Positions 41,929-50,438 of a stretch of DNA of 64,000 nt are shown here, piece after piece. Each line of letters opens with the position of its first letter. The first letter of the stretch is position 1. This DNA is from Photobacterium toruni (lineage in GTDB: Bacteria > Pseudomonadota > Gammaproteobacteria > Enterobacterales > Vibrionaceae): the NCBI RefSeq assembly GCF_024529955.1, contig NZ_AP024854.1:620001-684000 (forward strand), in the 5' to 3' direction. The position numbers and the translations under genes were made by a program. The notes beneath the pieces are model-generated. The model was not told the origin of the DNA, searched no databases, and saw only the letters and a program-made list of their open reading frames with translations.

Positions 41929-41968
41929 GTTATTTGTATGTAAACTGCGATTAATGATGTAGTACAGC

Positions 41969-42003
41969 ATCAAGCGAGCATATTGCTCGCTTGATTTGTA
42001 TTT
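41969..42003 (+). terminator. Intrinsic terminator after sulP
   Basis: A perfect 12-bp stem (ATCAAGCGAGCA / TGCTCGCTTGAT) with a 3-base loop is followed by TTGTATTT. It ends just before gmhA. Confidence 0.75.
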
Positions 42004-42029
42004 AATGGAAAACATTGAGAGAGCAGCTT

Positions 42030-42608
42030 ATGTATAACGATCTGATCCGCAGCGAATTGACTGATGCTGCTGACGTCCTTAACCGTTTTTTAAATGATGA
42101 TAAAAATTTGGCTAATATTGAAGCAGCCGCTAAATTATTAGCTGATTCATTTAAGCAAGGCGGTAAAGTATTATCATGTGGTAATGGTGGTTCTCATTGT
42201 GATGCGATGCATTTTGCCGAAGAGTTAACTGGTCGCTATCGTGATGACCGTCCGGGGTATCCTGGGATTGCAATTTCTGATCCTAGCCACTTATCTTGTG
42301 TGAGCAATGATTTTGGTTATGAATATGTATTTTCTCGCTATTTAGAAGCGGTTGGCGCTAAAGGTGATGTGCTGTTTGGACTATCAACTTCAGGTAATTC
42401 AGCTAATATTCTTAAAGCAATTGAAGCGGCACAAGCGAAAGGAATGAAAACCATCGCCTTAACGGGTAAGGATGGCGGTAAAATGGCAGGATTAGCAGAT
42501 ATTGAAATTCGAGTACCACATTTTGGTTATGCCGATCGTATTCAAGAAATACATATCAAAATTATTCATATTTTAATTATGTTAGTTGAAAAAGAAATGG
42601 AAAAATAA
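42030..42608 (+). CDS. gmhA: Phosphoheptose isomerase
   Basis: GmhA (LpcA) converts sedoheptulose 7-phosphate to D-glycero-D-manno-heptose 7-phosphate, the first step of ADP-heptose synthesis for LPS. I start at the ATG at 42030 ([17 protein letters not shown]), with GAGAGAG at 42017-42023. This gives 192 residues, identical in length to E. coli. The SIS domain has [20 protein letters not shown] and [15 protein letters not shown]. It lies between fadE/sulP and yafJ; in E. coli the order is fadE-gmhA-yafJ. Confidence 0.97.
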   Translation: MYNDLIRSELTDAADVLNRFLNDDKNLANIEAAAKLLADSFKQGGKVLSCGNGGSHCDAMHFAEELTGRYRDDRPGYPGIAISDPSHLSCVSNDFGYEYVFSRYLEAVGAKGDVLFGLSTSGNSANILKAIEAAQAKGMKTIALTGKDGGKMAGLADIEIRVPHFGYADRIQEIHIKIIHILIMLVEKEMEK

Positions 42609-42696
42609 TCGTCTATTTATTGTAATTATATTAACTAATAATGACGATTATTGATGTTTAAATTAGCATGATTCATCGTAAAGAGCAGAAATAAAA

Positions 42697-43494
42697 ATGT
42701 GTGAATTATTAGGCATGAGTGCCAATGTACCAACAGATATTTGTTTTAGCTTTACTGGTCTAATGCAGCGCGGCGGTAATACTGGTCCACATCGTGATGG
42801 TTGGGGGATTACCTTTTATGAAGGTAAAGGATGTCGAACATTTAAAGATCCTAATCCAAGCTGTCAATCACGTATTGCTGAGTTGGTGCAACAATATCCA
42901 ATAAAAAGTCATGCTGTTGTGAGTCATATTCGTCAGGCTAATCGTGGAGGAGTGAGTCTAGAAAACACTCATCCTTTTACGCGGGAGCTATGGGGAAATT
43001 ATTGGACCTTTGCTCATAATGGTCAACTAACAGGCTATGAACAATTAGCCACTGGACGTAACCAAGCCGTTGGTGATACTGACAGTGAAACTGCATTTTG
43101 TTGGTTAATGAATCAATTAGAAATTCGTTTTCCGATATTACCCACCGATATGGTGCCTGTTTTTGACTATTTTGCTGAGTGTTGTGACACATTACGTCAG
43201 TTAGGTGTATATAACATGCTGCTGAGTAATGGTGAGTATGTTCTTAGTTACTGTACCAATAACTTACATTGGATCACTCGTCGAGCTCCATTTGGTAAAG
43301 CATCATTAATTGATGAAGATGTTACTATCGATTTTCAACGAGAAACAACCGCGAATGATGTAGTGACGGTTATTGCAACTCAGCCGTTAACGAATGATGA
43401 AAATTGGCAGAAAATGGTAAGTGGTGAGTTTCGTGTATTTCATTTCGGTGAAACTGTTTATGATGTCATTACAGCGAATGTGAGCACTTGCTAA
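42697..43494 (+). CDS. yafJ: Class II glutamine amidotransferase YafJ
   Basis: A 265-residue Ntn-hydrolase with the nucleophile Cys2 directly after Met1 (MCELLGMSANVPTDICFSF). Class II glutaminase motifs follow: HRDGWGI, SHIRQANRG, NTHPFTRELWGNYWTFAHNGQL and GDTDSETAF. It has no synthetase domain, and its substrate and role are unsettled. It follows gmhA as in E. coli and ends at a bidirectional terminator. Confidence 0.92.
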   Translation: MCELLGMSANVPTDICFSFTGLMQRGGNTGPHRDGWGITFYEGKGCRTFKDPNPSCQSRIAELVQQYPIKSHAVVSHIRQANRGGVSLENTHPFTRELWGNYWTFAHNGQLTGYEQLATGRNQAVGDTDSETAFCWLMNQLEIRFPILPTDMVPVFDYFAECCDTLRQLGVYNMLLSNGEYVLSYCTNNLHWITRRAPFGKASLIDEDVTIDFQRETTANDVVTVIATQPLTNDENWQKMVSGEFRVFHFGETVYDVITANVSTC

Positions 43495-43525
43495 TGCTAA
43501 TAACTGCTTTTAGACTTAGATAATG

Positions 43526-43556
43526 AAAAGGCGATCTCAATGAGATCGCCTTTTTT
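43526..43556. terminator. Bidirectional terminator between yafJ and purN
   Basis: The perfect stem AAAAGGCGATCTCA / TGAGATCGCCTTTT has T-runs on both strands, and serves the convergent yafJ and purMN transcripts. Confidence 0.92.
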
Positions 43557-43575
43557 AGATAAAGAGATTAAGGCA

Positions 43576-44217
43576 TTACTGTGCAGCATAACCTTGTGGT
43601 GGTAGTTTCTTACCATCTAATACAGCATAACCATTTTGCATTGATAATCGTTGACTCAAGAGCCACTGAATGACTAATGGATAGATATTATGTTCTTGTT
43701 GTTGAACTCGGGCTATAACGTTATCGATGGTATCTGTTGCAAAAATAGGGACTTTAGCTTGTAGAATTACAGGGCCACCATCGAGCTCTTCCGTCACGAA
43801 ATGAACACTGGTGCCGTGTTCATTATCACCAGCATCAATAGCGCGCTGGTGGGTGTTTAATCCCGCATACTTAGGCAACAAGGATGGATGAATATTAAGC
43901 ATTTTCCCTTGGTAATGGCTGACGAAATTGGCAGATAAAATCCGCATAAATCCGGCTAATATAATCACATCAGGCTGATAAGTATTAATTTTTTCAATTA
44001 AAGCTTGATCATAATCTTGGGGGTTGGCGTAATCAGTTGCCACTATAGAAACTGCTTCTATGTTGGCATGTTGAGCTCGCTTAAGGCCATAAGCATCGGC
44101 TTTATTTGAGATCACAGCAGTAACTTGGCTATTGTTAATGATGCCATTAGTACAGCTATCAATAATGGCTTGTAAGTTACTGCCATTTCCTGAGATTAAG
44201 ACAACGATATTATGCAT
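43576..44217 (-). CDS. purN: Phosphoribosylglycinamide formyltransferase PurN
   Basis: PurN formylates GAR with 10-formyl-THF in purine synthesis. The 213-residue protein has the phosphate-binding GNGSN near the N-terminus and the catalytic triad Asn108, His110 (LNIHPSLLP) and Asp146 (EELDGGPV). It starts 4 bases after the purM stop, so purM-purN is an operon. Confidence 0.97.
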   Translation of the reverse strand: MHNIVVLISGNGSNLQAIIDSCTNGIINNSQVTAVISNKADAYGLKRAQHANIEAVSIVATDYANPQDYDQALIEKINTYQPDVIILAGFMRILSANFVSHYQGKMLNIHPSLLPKYAGLNTHQRAIDAGDNEHGTSVHFVTEELDGGPVILQAKVPIFATDTIDNVIARVQQQEHNIYPLVIQWLLSQRLSMQNGYAVLDGKKLPPQGYAAQ

Positions 44218-44221
44218 AGAC

Positions 44222-45262
44222 CTAATTAATCTCTACTTGCTCTTCGCCTACTGCAGCGGTTGCAATTTCACCGAGCAGCCACGCATTTTCACCTTCAGTT
44301 TGTAAAATTTCAATCGCAAGTGCTGCTTGTGCTTGGGGTAGTGCAATCACTAAACCAACACCGCAGTTGAATGTGCGGTACATTTCGTGAGTATCAACAT
44401 TTCCCGTTTGCTGCAACCAGTTAAAAATCGCAGGCCATTGCCAGCTATTGCCATTGACGACTGCTTTGGTGCCTTGTGGTAATACTCGTGGAATATTTTC
44501 CCAGAAACCACCGCCAGTAATATGAGAAATGGCATGAATATCACAGTTCTCAATCATTTTTAGCGCTGATTTAACATAAATTTTAGTAGGGGCTAATAAG
44601 TGCTCAGATAGTTTTTTACCATCAAGATCTTGATTAAGATCGGCTTGGGAAACTTCTAGGATTTTGCGGACTAATGAATAACCGTTTGAGTGGGGACCAC
44701 TTGAGCCAACCGCAATAAGTGCATCACCTGCGGTTACTTTTGAACCATCAATGATGTCAGCCTTTTCAACAACACCAACACAGAAACCAGCAACGTCATA
44801 ATCATCACCATGGTACATGCCTGGCATTTCAGCTGTTTCGCCACCAATGAGTGCGCAACCTGATTGAATACAACCTTCACCAATACCTGCTACAACACTT
44901 GCAGCTGTATCAATATCAAGTTTTCCTGTTGCATAATAATCTAAGAAAAACAAAGGCTCAGCACCTTGTACGATCAAATCATTAACACACATTGCAACTA
45001 AATCAATACCGATAGTATCGTGTTGTTTTAGATCCATGGCGAGGCGAAGTTTAGTGCCTACACCATCGGTTCCTGATACTAAAACAGGCTCTTTATATTT
45101 TGTAGGTAGTGAACATAAAGCACCAAAACCACCGATTCCTCCCATAACTTCAGGGCGATGAGTACGCTTAACGATACCTTTAATACGGTCAACTAACGCA
45201 TTACCAGCATCAATATCAACACCAGCATCTTTGTAACTAAGAGAAGAGTTTTTGTTGCTCAC
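44222..45262 (-). CDS. purM: Phosphoribosylformylglycinamidine cyclo-ligase PurM
   Basis: PurM (AIR synthetase) closes the imidazole ring. I start at the GTG at 45262 (reading [20 protein letters not shown]), with GAGG at 45271-45274, giving 346 residues, like E. coli. The frame upstream to 45331 encodes an N-terminus unlike PurM. Conserved blocks include [33 protein letters not shown] and [12 protein letters not shown]. The promoter contains a PurR operator. Confidence 0.96.
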   Translation of the reverse strand: MSNKNSSLSYKDAGVDIDAGNALVDRIKGIVKRTHRPEVMGGIGGFGALCSLPTKYKEPVLVSGTDGVGTKLRLAMDLKQHDTIGIDLVAMCVNDLIVQGAEPLFFLDYYATGKLDIDTAASVVAGIGEGCIQSGCALIGGETAEMPGMYHGDDYDVAGFCVGVVEKADIIDGSKVTAGDALIAVGSSGPHSNGYSLVRKILEVSQADLNQDLDGKKLSEHLLAPTKIYVKSALKMIENCDIHAISHITGGGFWENIPRVLPQGTKAVVNGNSWQWPAIFNWLQQTGNVDTHEMYRTFNCGVGLVIALPQAQAALAIEILQTEGENAWLLGEIATAAVGEEQVEIN

Positions 45263-45316
45263 AGATGATCCCTCAAACGTATTAAAGTAAAAAACCAGCA
45301 TATAATAGCAGCAGTC

Positions 45317-45344
45317 ATTATAGTAAGGCAAACGTTTGCGTCAA
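45317..45344 (-). promoter_or_regulatory. purMN promoter
   Basis: On the minus strand the -35 TTGACG (45339-45344) and perfect -10 TATAAT (45317-45322) are 16 bp apart. The PurR box fills the spacer and overlaps the -35, so bound repressor would block RNA polymerase. Confidence 0.8.
45326..45341. promoter_or_regulatory. PurR operator
   Basis: AGGCAAACGTTTGCGT matches the PurR box ACGCAAACGTTTGCGT at 15 of 16 positions, with the invariant CAAACGTTTG core. It predicts repression of purMN by PurR with hypoxanthine or guanine. The site is 122 bases before upp on the other strand, so it might also affect upp. Confidence 0.85.
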
Positions 45345-45411
45345 ATTGTTGTGGTGGCTAAAAATTAGCCAATTGAACATTTGATACTATCGGCAATCGA
45401 TTGGCTTGGTA

Positions 45412-45417
45412 TATAAT
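45412..45417 (+). promoter_or_regulatory. Possible -10 element of the upp promoter
   Basis: A perfect TATAAT lies 46 bases before the upp start. No convincing -35 hexamer is seen at the right distance. Confidence 0.45.
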
Positions 45418-45463
45418 GCTGCGATTTTTTTATTTTTTTATAATTTAGTTCCCAGGAGTCGAG

Positions 45464-46090
45464 ATGAAAGTCGTTGAGGTGAAACACCCACTGGTTAAAC
45501 ATAAGATTGGTCTTATGCGTGAAGGTGATATTAGCACTAAGCGTTTTCGTGAATTGGCAACCGAAGTTGGTAGCCTATTAACATATGAAGCGACTTCAGA
45601 CTTCGAAACAGAAAAAGTGATGATTGAAGGCTGGAATGGTCCAGTTGAAATTGATCAGCTAAAGGGTAAAAAAGTGACTGTAGTGCCAATTCTTCGTGCT
45701 GGTTTAGGCATGATGGATGGCGTATTAGAACATATGCCAAGTGCACGTATCAGTGTTGTCGGTATCTACCGTGACGAAGAAACGTTAGAACCTGTACCAT
45801 ACTTTAATAAATTAGCATCGAATATTGATGAGCGTATTGCTTTGGTTGTTGATCCAATGCTAGCGACAGGCGGTTCAATGATTGCAACGCTTGATCTATT
45901 AAAAGAACATGGCTGTACTCAATTTAAAGTATTAGTACTTGTTGCTGCACCTGAAGGTATTGCTGCATTAGAAAAAGCGCATCCAGATGTAGAGCTATAC
46001 ACTGCTGCTATTGACGATAAGTTAAATGACAAGGGATATATTGTTCCAGGTCTTGGCGATGCTGGTGATAAAATCTTTGGTACTAAATAA
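45464..46090 (+). CDS. upp: Uracil phosphoribosyltransferase
   Basis: Upp salvages uracil to UMP with PRPP. The 208-residue protein is of standard length. The PRPP-binding motif is [12 protein letters not shown] and the uracil-binding C-terminus is [19 protein letters not shown]. It is divergent from purM and convergent with the uracil permease gene uraA. Confidence 0.97.
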   Translation: MKVVEVKHPLVKHKIGLMREGDISTKRFRELATEVGSLLTYEATSDFETEKVMIEGWNGPVEIDQLKGKKVTVVPILRAGLGMMDGVLEHMPSARISVVGIYRDEETLEPVPYFNKLASNIDERIALVVDPMLATGGSMIATLDLLKEHGCTQFKVLVLVAAPEGIAALEKAHPDVELYTAAIDDKLNDKGYIVPGLGDAGDKIFGTK

Positions 46091-46114
46091 TTTTAGTATT
46101 GATTATTACTGATA

Positions 46115-46146
46115 TAAAAAACCGGACTAATATGTCCGGTTTTTTT
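46115..46146. terminator. Terminator between upp and uraA
   Basis: The stem AAACCGGACT (approx.) / TGTCCGGTTT has a T-run on the plus strand and an A-run before it, so it can serve both convergent genes. Confidence 0.88.
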
Positions 46147-46183
46147 GTATTTGTAGATCGTCTATTAATAATAATTAGGTTAA

Positions 46184-47431
46184 TTATAGATGTTCAGTGT
46201 CTTCAACTTGCATGCTTATCGAATCTTCACCTAAGTCATGCGGTAAAATTAGGTTTAATAAAATAGCGACAATGCCACAAAGACTGATGCCTTGAAGGCT
46301 AAATTCACCAATGCCAAATGCCATTCCGCCGATACCAAATACCAGTGTTACCGCGACAATGACTAAGTTTCTTGGTTTATGAAGATTAACTTGATGGGTA
46401 ATTAAAGTATTAAGACCAACCGTTGCGATTGAGCCAAAAAGTAAAATCATAATACCGCCCATCACAGGAACAGGTATAGTTTGCAATATAGCACCCAGTT
46501 TTCCGACAAATGCTAATACAATGGCTGTAACCGCTGCCCATGTCATGATCACGGGATTGAATGCCTTGGTTAACATCACGGCACCAGTAACTTCTGAATA
46601 GGTTGTATTTGGTGGTGCGCCAATTAAAGAGGCTGCAATTGTTGCAATACCATCGCCTGCCATTGTGCGATGAAGTCCTGGTTTTTTAAGGTAATCCTTA
46701 CCCGTTACGTTGGAGATTGCTAACATATCACCGACATGTTCAACCGCAGGAGCTATTGCTACTGGAATCATAAATAAGACAGCGTTGATATTGAATTCAG
46801 GGAATGTGAAATTAGGCATAGCAAGCCAACTTGCTTGGATTACAGGTGTAAAATCAACCACGCCAAATCCGAGACTGGCAATATAACCTGCAGAAATACC
46901 ACCCACGATAGGGACTAATTTTAATATTCCTTTGGCAAAGACACTTAAACTTATCGTTACGATTAGAGAAATAGCTGAAATCCACAATGCGACATCATGG
47001 GCAACAAGCTGGACATCGCCACCACCTGTTTTTCCTATCGCCATATTGACAGCTGCGGGTGCTAAGCCTAGACCAATTACCATGATCACAGGGCCAACAA
47101 CAACAGGTGGTAATAAACGGTGTATAAAGCTGATACCACGTACTTTAATGACAATACCCATAATGACATATACGACACCTGCCATCATTAACCCGCCCAT
47201 GGTACTAGCCACTCCCCATGTTTGAATGCCATACATCATCGGAGCAATAAAGGCGAAAGATGAGGCTAGGAAAATGGGTACAGAGCGTTTAGTAACGATC
47301 TGAAATAGTAATGTACCAGCACCCGCGCCAAATAAGGCAACATTAGGATCAAGTCCGGTTAGTAACGGCACTAGAACTAATGCCCCAAATGCTACAAATA
47401 GCATTTGTGCACCTTGAAGAACCTGCATCAT
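46184..47431 (-). CDS. uraA: Uracil permease (NCS2 family)
   Basis: A uracil:H+ symporter of the inner membrane. I start at the ATG at 47431 (MMQVLQGAQMLFVAFGALVLVPLL), giving 415 residues with about 14 membrane segments. The frame extends to 47515, but that extra 28-residue N-terminus is not family-like. The NCS2 signature region AIAPAVEHVGDMLAIS contains the key Glu of the substrate site, and a second Glu lies in NTTYSEVTGAV. Position next to upp supports uracil as substrate. Confidence 0.93.
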   Translation of the reverse strand: MMQVLQGAQMLFVAFGALVLVPLLTGLDPNVALFGAGAGTLLFQIVTKRSVPIFLASSFAFIAPMMYGIQTWGVASTMGGLMMAGVVYVIMGIVIKVRGISFIHRLLPPVVVGPVIMVIGLGLAPAAVNMAIGKTGGGDVQLVAHDVALWISAISLIVTISLSVFAKGILKLVPIVGGISAGYIASLGFGVVDFTPVIQASWLAMPNFTFPEFNINAVLFMIPVAIAPAVEHVGDMLAISNVTGKDYLKKPGLHRTMAGDGIATIAASLIGAPPNTTYSEVTGAVMLTKAFNPVIMTWAAVTAIVLAFVGKLGAILQTIPVPVMGGIMILLFGSIATVGLNTLITHQVNLHKPRNLVIVAVTLVFGIGGMAFGIGEFSLQGISLCGIVAILLNLILPHDLGEDSISMQVEDTEHL

Positions 47432-47706
47432 GATATTTATCTCTAAGTAAAAAAAATCGCGCAATCCTAGCATGGAAGCAAACGATAACCTAGATGAATA
47501 AAAGATAAAAAACACTCGTAATTGTTTAAATTTAGAACGAGTGGCGTTTTATTTGCATAAGAGTAATCTTCACACGATTAAAAATGTGAGTTATAAAATT
47601 TTTTTTGCCGAAATTGTCGAATAAGTTTTCATACTCTGCGCTATGATACGGCACTAATGATAAAACCTGTTGTCTGCCTTAATAGGTCCATTTTTTTGAG
47701 CTAACC

Positions 47707-48897
47707 ATGAGTCTTACTATGTTGCGATTTGCATTATTATTTTTAGCAGTATTGGTATTACCAGTACAAGCTGCGACGGTGAATGATCTTTATCAAACCC
47801 AAGTTACTTTGATTGGAAGTGATCAACAAGCCGATCAAGCTGCCCGTGAACAGGGATTAGCAAATGTATTAGTCAAAATATCAGGCAATACTGATATTTT
47901 AAATAATGCTTCAATTAAAACAGCGATCACTAATAGTAGCCGTTATATTAGTCAGTTTGGTTACAGTGAAGTTGATGGTCAACGTGCTATTAATCTAAGT
48001 TTTGATAAAAACCAAATTAAGCAATTACTGATTAAATCAAAAGCGAGTATTTGGAAAGATCAACGTCCAAACATTTTAGTATGGATGGTTGATAATGATG
48101 CTCAGCAACGTAATATTTTGTGGGATCAATCAACCAACATGTTGGTAAATGACACTAAGCAAGCTGCTGATAGCCGAGGGTTGCCATTGACGTTTCCTGT
48201 GGGAGATATCACAGATGAAACAGCTGTCAATGTATCTGATTTGTGGGGCGGTTTTATTGATCCTATTGCCGCAGCAAGTGCTCGTTATCATGCCGATGGA
48301 TTATTATTGGTTAAAGCCCAGCAGCAATCTGATGGTAACGTTGCTTTACATTGGCAGTTTTATCCGCAGCAACCAAGTAAAATTGCATCAGCAGAAGTAC
48401 AACCGATTACTGGCACTATATCAGGTACATTGGTACAGGCATCGAATAAAATGATTAATCAAGTTACTGATTATTTAGCTAATAAATATGCAGTTGTTTT
48501 AGGTGGTGTTGCTGGTGGTAAAGTTAATATTGAAGTCGATAATATTCAATCAACTGAAAACTTTTTTGCTTTAGAAAAAATGTTGAATAGCTTAACGACA
48601 GTGAGCAGTGCTAACGCCATGAGAATTAAAGGTGATAGTGTTATTTTTCAATTGAATCTTCAAGGGTCTGAGCAGGCATTTCATCAAGAAATTAGTCATG
48701 ATAATCAAATTAGCCAGACTCAATCAGCAGTAGCTTTTGCCGCAGATCCTGTAGCATCAACACCTGTTCCTGTAACTTCTGTCGCAACGACAGCGACAGC
48801 TACACCAGCCGCTACTTCAACGGCGGCAGTGACATCTGCTCCAGTGGTTAACGTATTAACGGTAACACCACAAAATATTTATTCTTGGAATAGCTGA
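47707..48897 (+). CDS. DUF2066 domain-containing protein
   Basis: A 396-residue exported protein with a signal peptide (MLRFALLFLAVLVLPVQAATV). The DUF2066 domain covers about residues 25-270 (REQGLANVLVKISGN, RPNILVWMVDN). The C-terminal 60 residues are a low-complexity A/T/V/S/P segment ending NIYSWNS. Its function is unknown. The start is either Met1 or Met5 (47719). It lies where E. coli has hda downstream of uraA. Confidence 0.8.
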   Translation: MSLTMLRFALLFLAVLVLPVQAATVNDLYQTQVTLIGSDQQADQAAREQGLANVLVKISGNTDILNNASIKTAITNSSRYISQFGYSEVDGQRAINLSFDKNQIKQLLIKSKASIWKDQRPNILVWMVDNDAQQRNILWDQSTNMLVNDTKQAADSRGLPLTFPVGDITDETAVNVSDLWGGFIDPIAAASARYHADGLLLVKAQQQSDGNVALHWQFYPQQPSKIASAEVQPITGTISGTLVQASNKMINQVTDYLANKYAVVLGGVAGGKVNIEVDNIQSTENFFALEKMLNSLTTVSSANAMRIKGDSVIFQLNLQGSEQAFHQEISHDNQISQTQSAVAFAADPVASTPVPVTSVATTATATPAATSTAAVTSAPVVNVLTVTPQNIYSWNS

Positions 48898-49026
48898 TTA
48901 TACCTGCCAAAGTGATGAGAGAGCAGTGTAGTTAAATAAATAGCCTTAGTGCCTTTATACACTTTTAATGAGAAAGGGATAAGGTACTGAGGCTTTTTAA
49001 AATGTGTTAATTGTTTTGTAAGCGAG

Positions 49027-49449
49027 TTAACCGTCATAACGGGCATGTTCTTCACGTTCAACCTGTGATAACCGCTTTAATTTAATTCCTAATTCTTTTG
49101 CCCGCAAGCGAGCATAAATAATATTACTCATAAAGCACACTATAACGATAGCAAACTCTATTATTGCAAGTCCTCGTTCACCTTCATTAAGTGTTATTAG
49201 CGTTGTGGCATGCAGAATATAGAACATTAAAATAAAATTTGCCCATGCATAAGTATAAGGCTTAGCGGCTAGCATACCGAGTAAAGGTAATAATAAGGGC
49301 GTTACCCATAAAAGAGTCATGGTAATGGCTGAGAAGTGGTGATGGGGGGAGAGTAATAATTGCCATATACTAATAAAAATAATCAAACCACAATGACTAT
49401 ATAATGCAGTTTGATGTGCAATATAGGTTAATCGTTGCATTTTGGGCAT
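49027..49449 (-). CDS. DUF2069 domain-containing membrane protein
   Basis: A 140-residue protein with four hydrophobic segments and a charged C-terminal tail (RLRAKELGIKLKRLSQVEREEHARYDG), matching the DUF2069 family. Its function is unknown. It starts 12 bases after the wrbA stop, so it is the last gene of a bepA-side minus-strand cluster. Confidence 0.78.
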   Translation of the reverse strand: MPKMQRLTYIAHQTALYSHCGLIIFISIWQLLLSPHHHFSAITMTLLWVTPLLLPLLGMLAAKPYTYAWANFILMFYILHATTLITLNEGERGLAIIEFAIVIVCFMSNIIYARLRAKELGIKLKRLSQVEREEHARYDG

Positions 49450-49461
49450 GAATACTCCTTT

Positions 49462-50055
49462 TTAGCCACTTAATTTACATGCAATAGTTGCTAAACGCCG
49501 TCCAATGGCTTGAGCAAGGGCTATTTCATCTGAGTGCAATTGCTTATTTGTACCGTTATTTACATGTGATGCTCCATAAGGAGTCCCACCATGGTGCGTT
49601 GTATGTAATAAGGGCTCTGAGTAGGGAATACCAACAAGTAACATTCCATGATGTAACAGCGGTAACATCATTGATTGTAGTGTAGTTTCCTGTCCTCCGT
49701 GTAATGATGACGATGAGGTAAACACACAGGCGGGCTTTCCTATTAATGTACCCGACAACCACTCACCACTGGTACTGTCTAAAAAATGCTTGAGCGGGGC
49801 TGCCATATTACCAAATCTAACAGGGCTGCCCATTGCCATTGCTGCACACTGTTTGAGATCATCATGGCTAACAATAGGATCGGACGTTGTTGTTGGTCGC
49901 GATGTGGCAGCTGTCGTCGTTACTACTGAAATGTCAGCCACAGTTCTTAGTACCGCCTCACAGCCATCGATTTGTTCAATACCACGGCCAATATGACGTG
50001 CCAATTGACGGGTGTTACCATGAAGGCTGTAATAAAGTACTAAGATTTTAATCAT
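49462..50055 (-). CDS. wrbA: WrbA-like NAD(P)H:quinone oxidoreductase
   Basis: A flavodoxin-fold FMN protein of 197 residues. The phosphate-binding loop is SLHGNTRQLA, and the WrbA-specific blocks are MGSPVRFGNMAAPLKHFLD and HGGQETTLQSMMLPLLHHGM. It reduces quinones by two electrons. The segment at residues 45-62 is rich in T and S (VVTTTAATSRPTTTSD) and looks like a loose insertion. Its ATG overlaps the yfgD stop by one base. Confidence 0.88.
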   Translation of the reverse strand: MIKILVLYYSLHGNTRQLARHIGRGIEQIDGCEAVLRTVADISVVTTTAATSRPTTTSDPIVSHDDLKQCAAMAMGSPVRFGNMAAPLKHFLDSTSGEWLSGTLIGKPACVFTSSSSLHGGQETTLQSMMLPLLHHGMLLVGIPYSEPLLHTTHHGGTPYGASHVNNGTNKQLHSDEIALAQAIGRRLATIACKLSG

Positions 50056-50405
50056 TATAAAATATCCAATACGTGCTCTGGTGGACGACCCATCGCTGCT
50101 TTATCATTATTAACCACAATGGGACGCTCAAGTAATTTAGGATGCGATGCCATTGCTTCAAATAATGCCAGATCAGTTAAGGTTGAATCGCCCAGTTGCA
50201 ACTGTTGGTATTGTTGTTCTTTAGTACGCATCATTTCTCGTACTGTGTTATAGCCTAATTGACGGTACAGTTGTTGTAACTGCTCAACTGTTGGTGGTGT
50301 ATCTAAATATTTAATTATCGTTGGATGAATACCGCGCTCAGTGAGTAATGCGAGTGTTTCACGGCTTTTTGAACAACGTGGATTGTGATAAATAAAAATG
50401 CTCAT
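50055..50405 (-). CDS. yfgD: ArsC/YfgD-type arsenate reductase-like protein
   Basis: A 116-residue thioredoxin-fold protein of the glutaredoxin-coupled ArsC family. The active Cys11 is in IYHNPRCSKSRETL, and the conserved end is RPIVVNNDKAAMGRPPEHVLDIL. E. coli has the paralogue yfgD directly beside bepA, as here. No other ars gene is present, so a real role in arsenate reduction is uncertain. It is coupled to wrbA by a one-base overlap. Confidence 0.87.
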   Translation of the reverse strand: MSIFIYHNPRCSKSRETLALLTERGIHPTIIKYLDTPPTVEQLQQLYRQLGYNTVREMMRTKEQQYQQLQLGDSTLTDLALFEAMASHPKLLERPIVVNNDKAAMGRPPEHVLDIL

Positions 50406-50438
50406 ACAGATCCTTATGATTTAACTGAAGAATAAATA

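Noticed and set aside
48879..49061. 60-residue minus-strand frame between DUF2066 and DUF2069, considered as an hda remnant
   Set aside because: The translation shows no similarity to Hda and largely covers AT-rich intergenic DNA.
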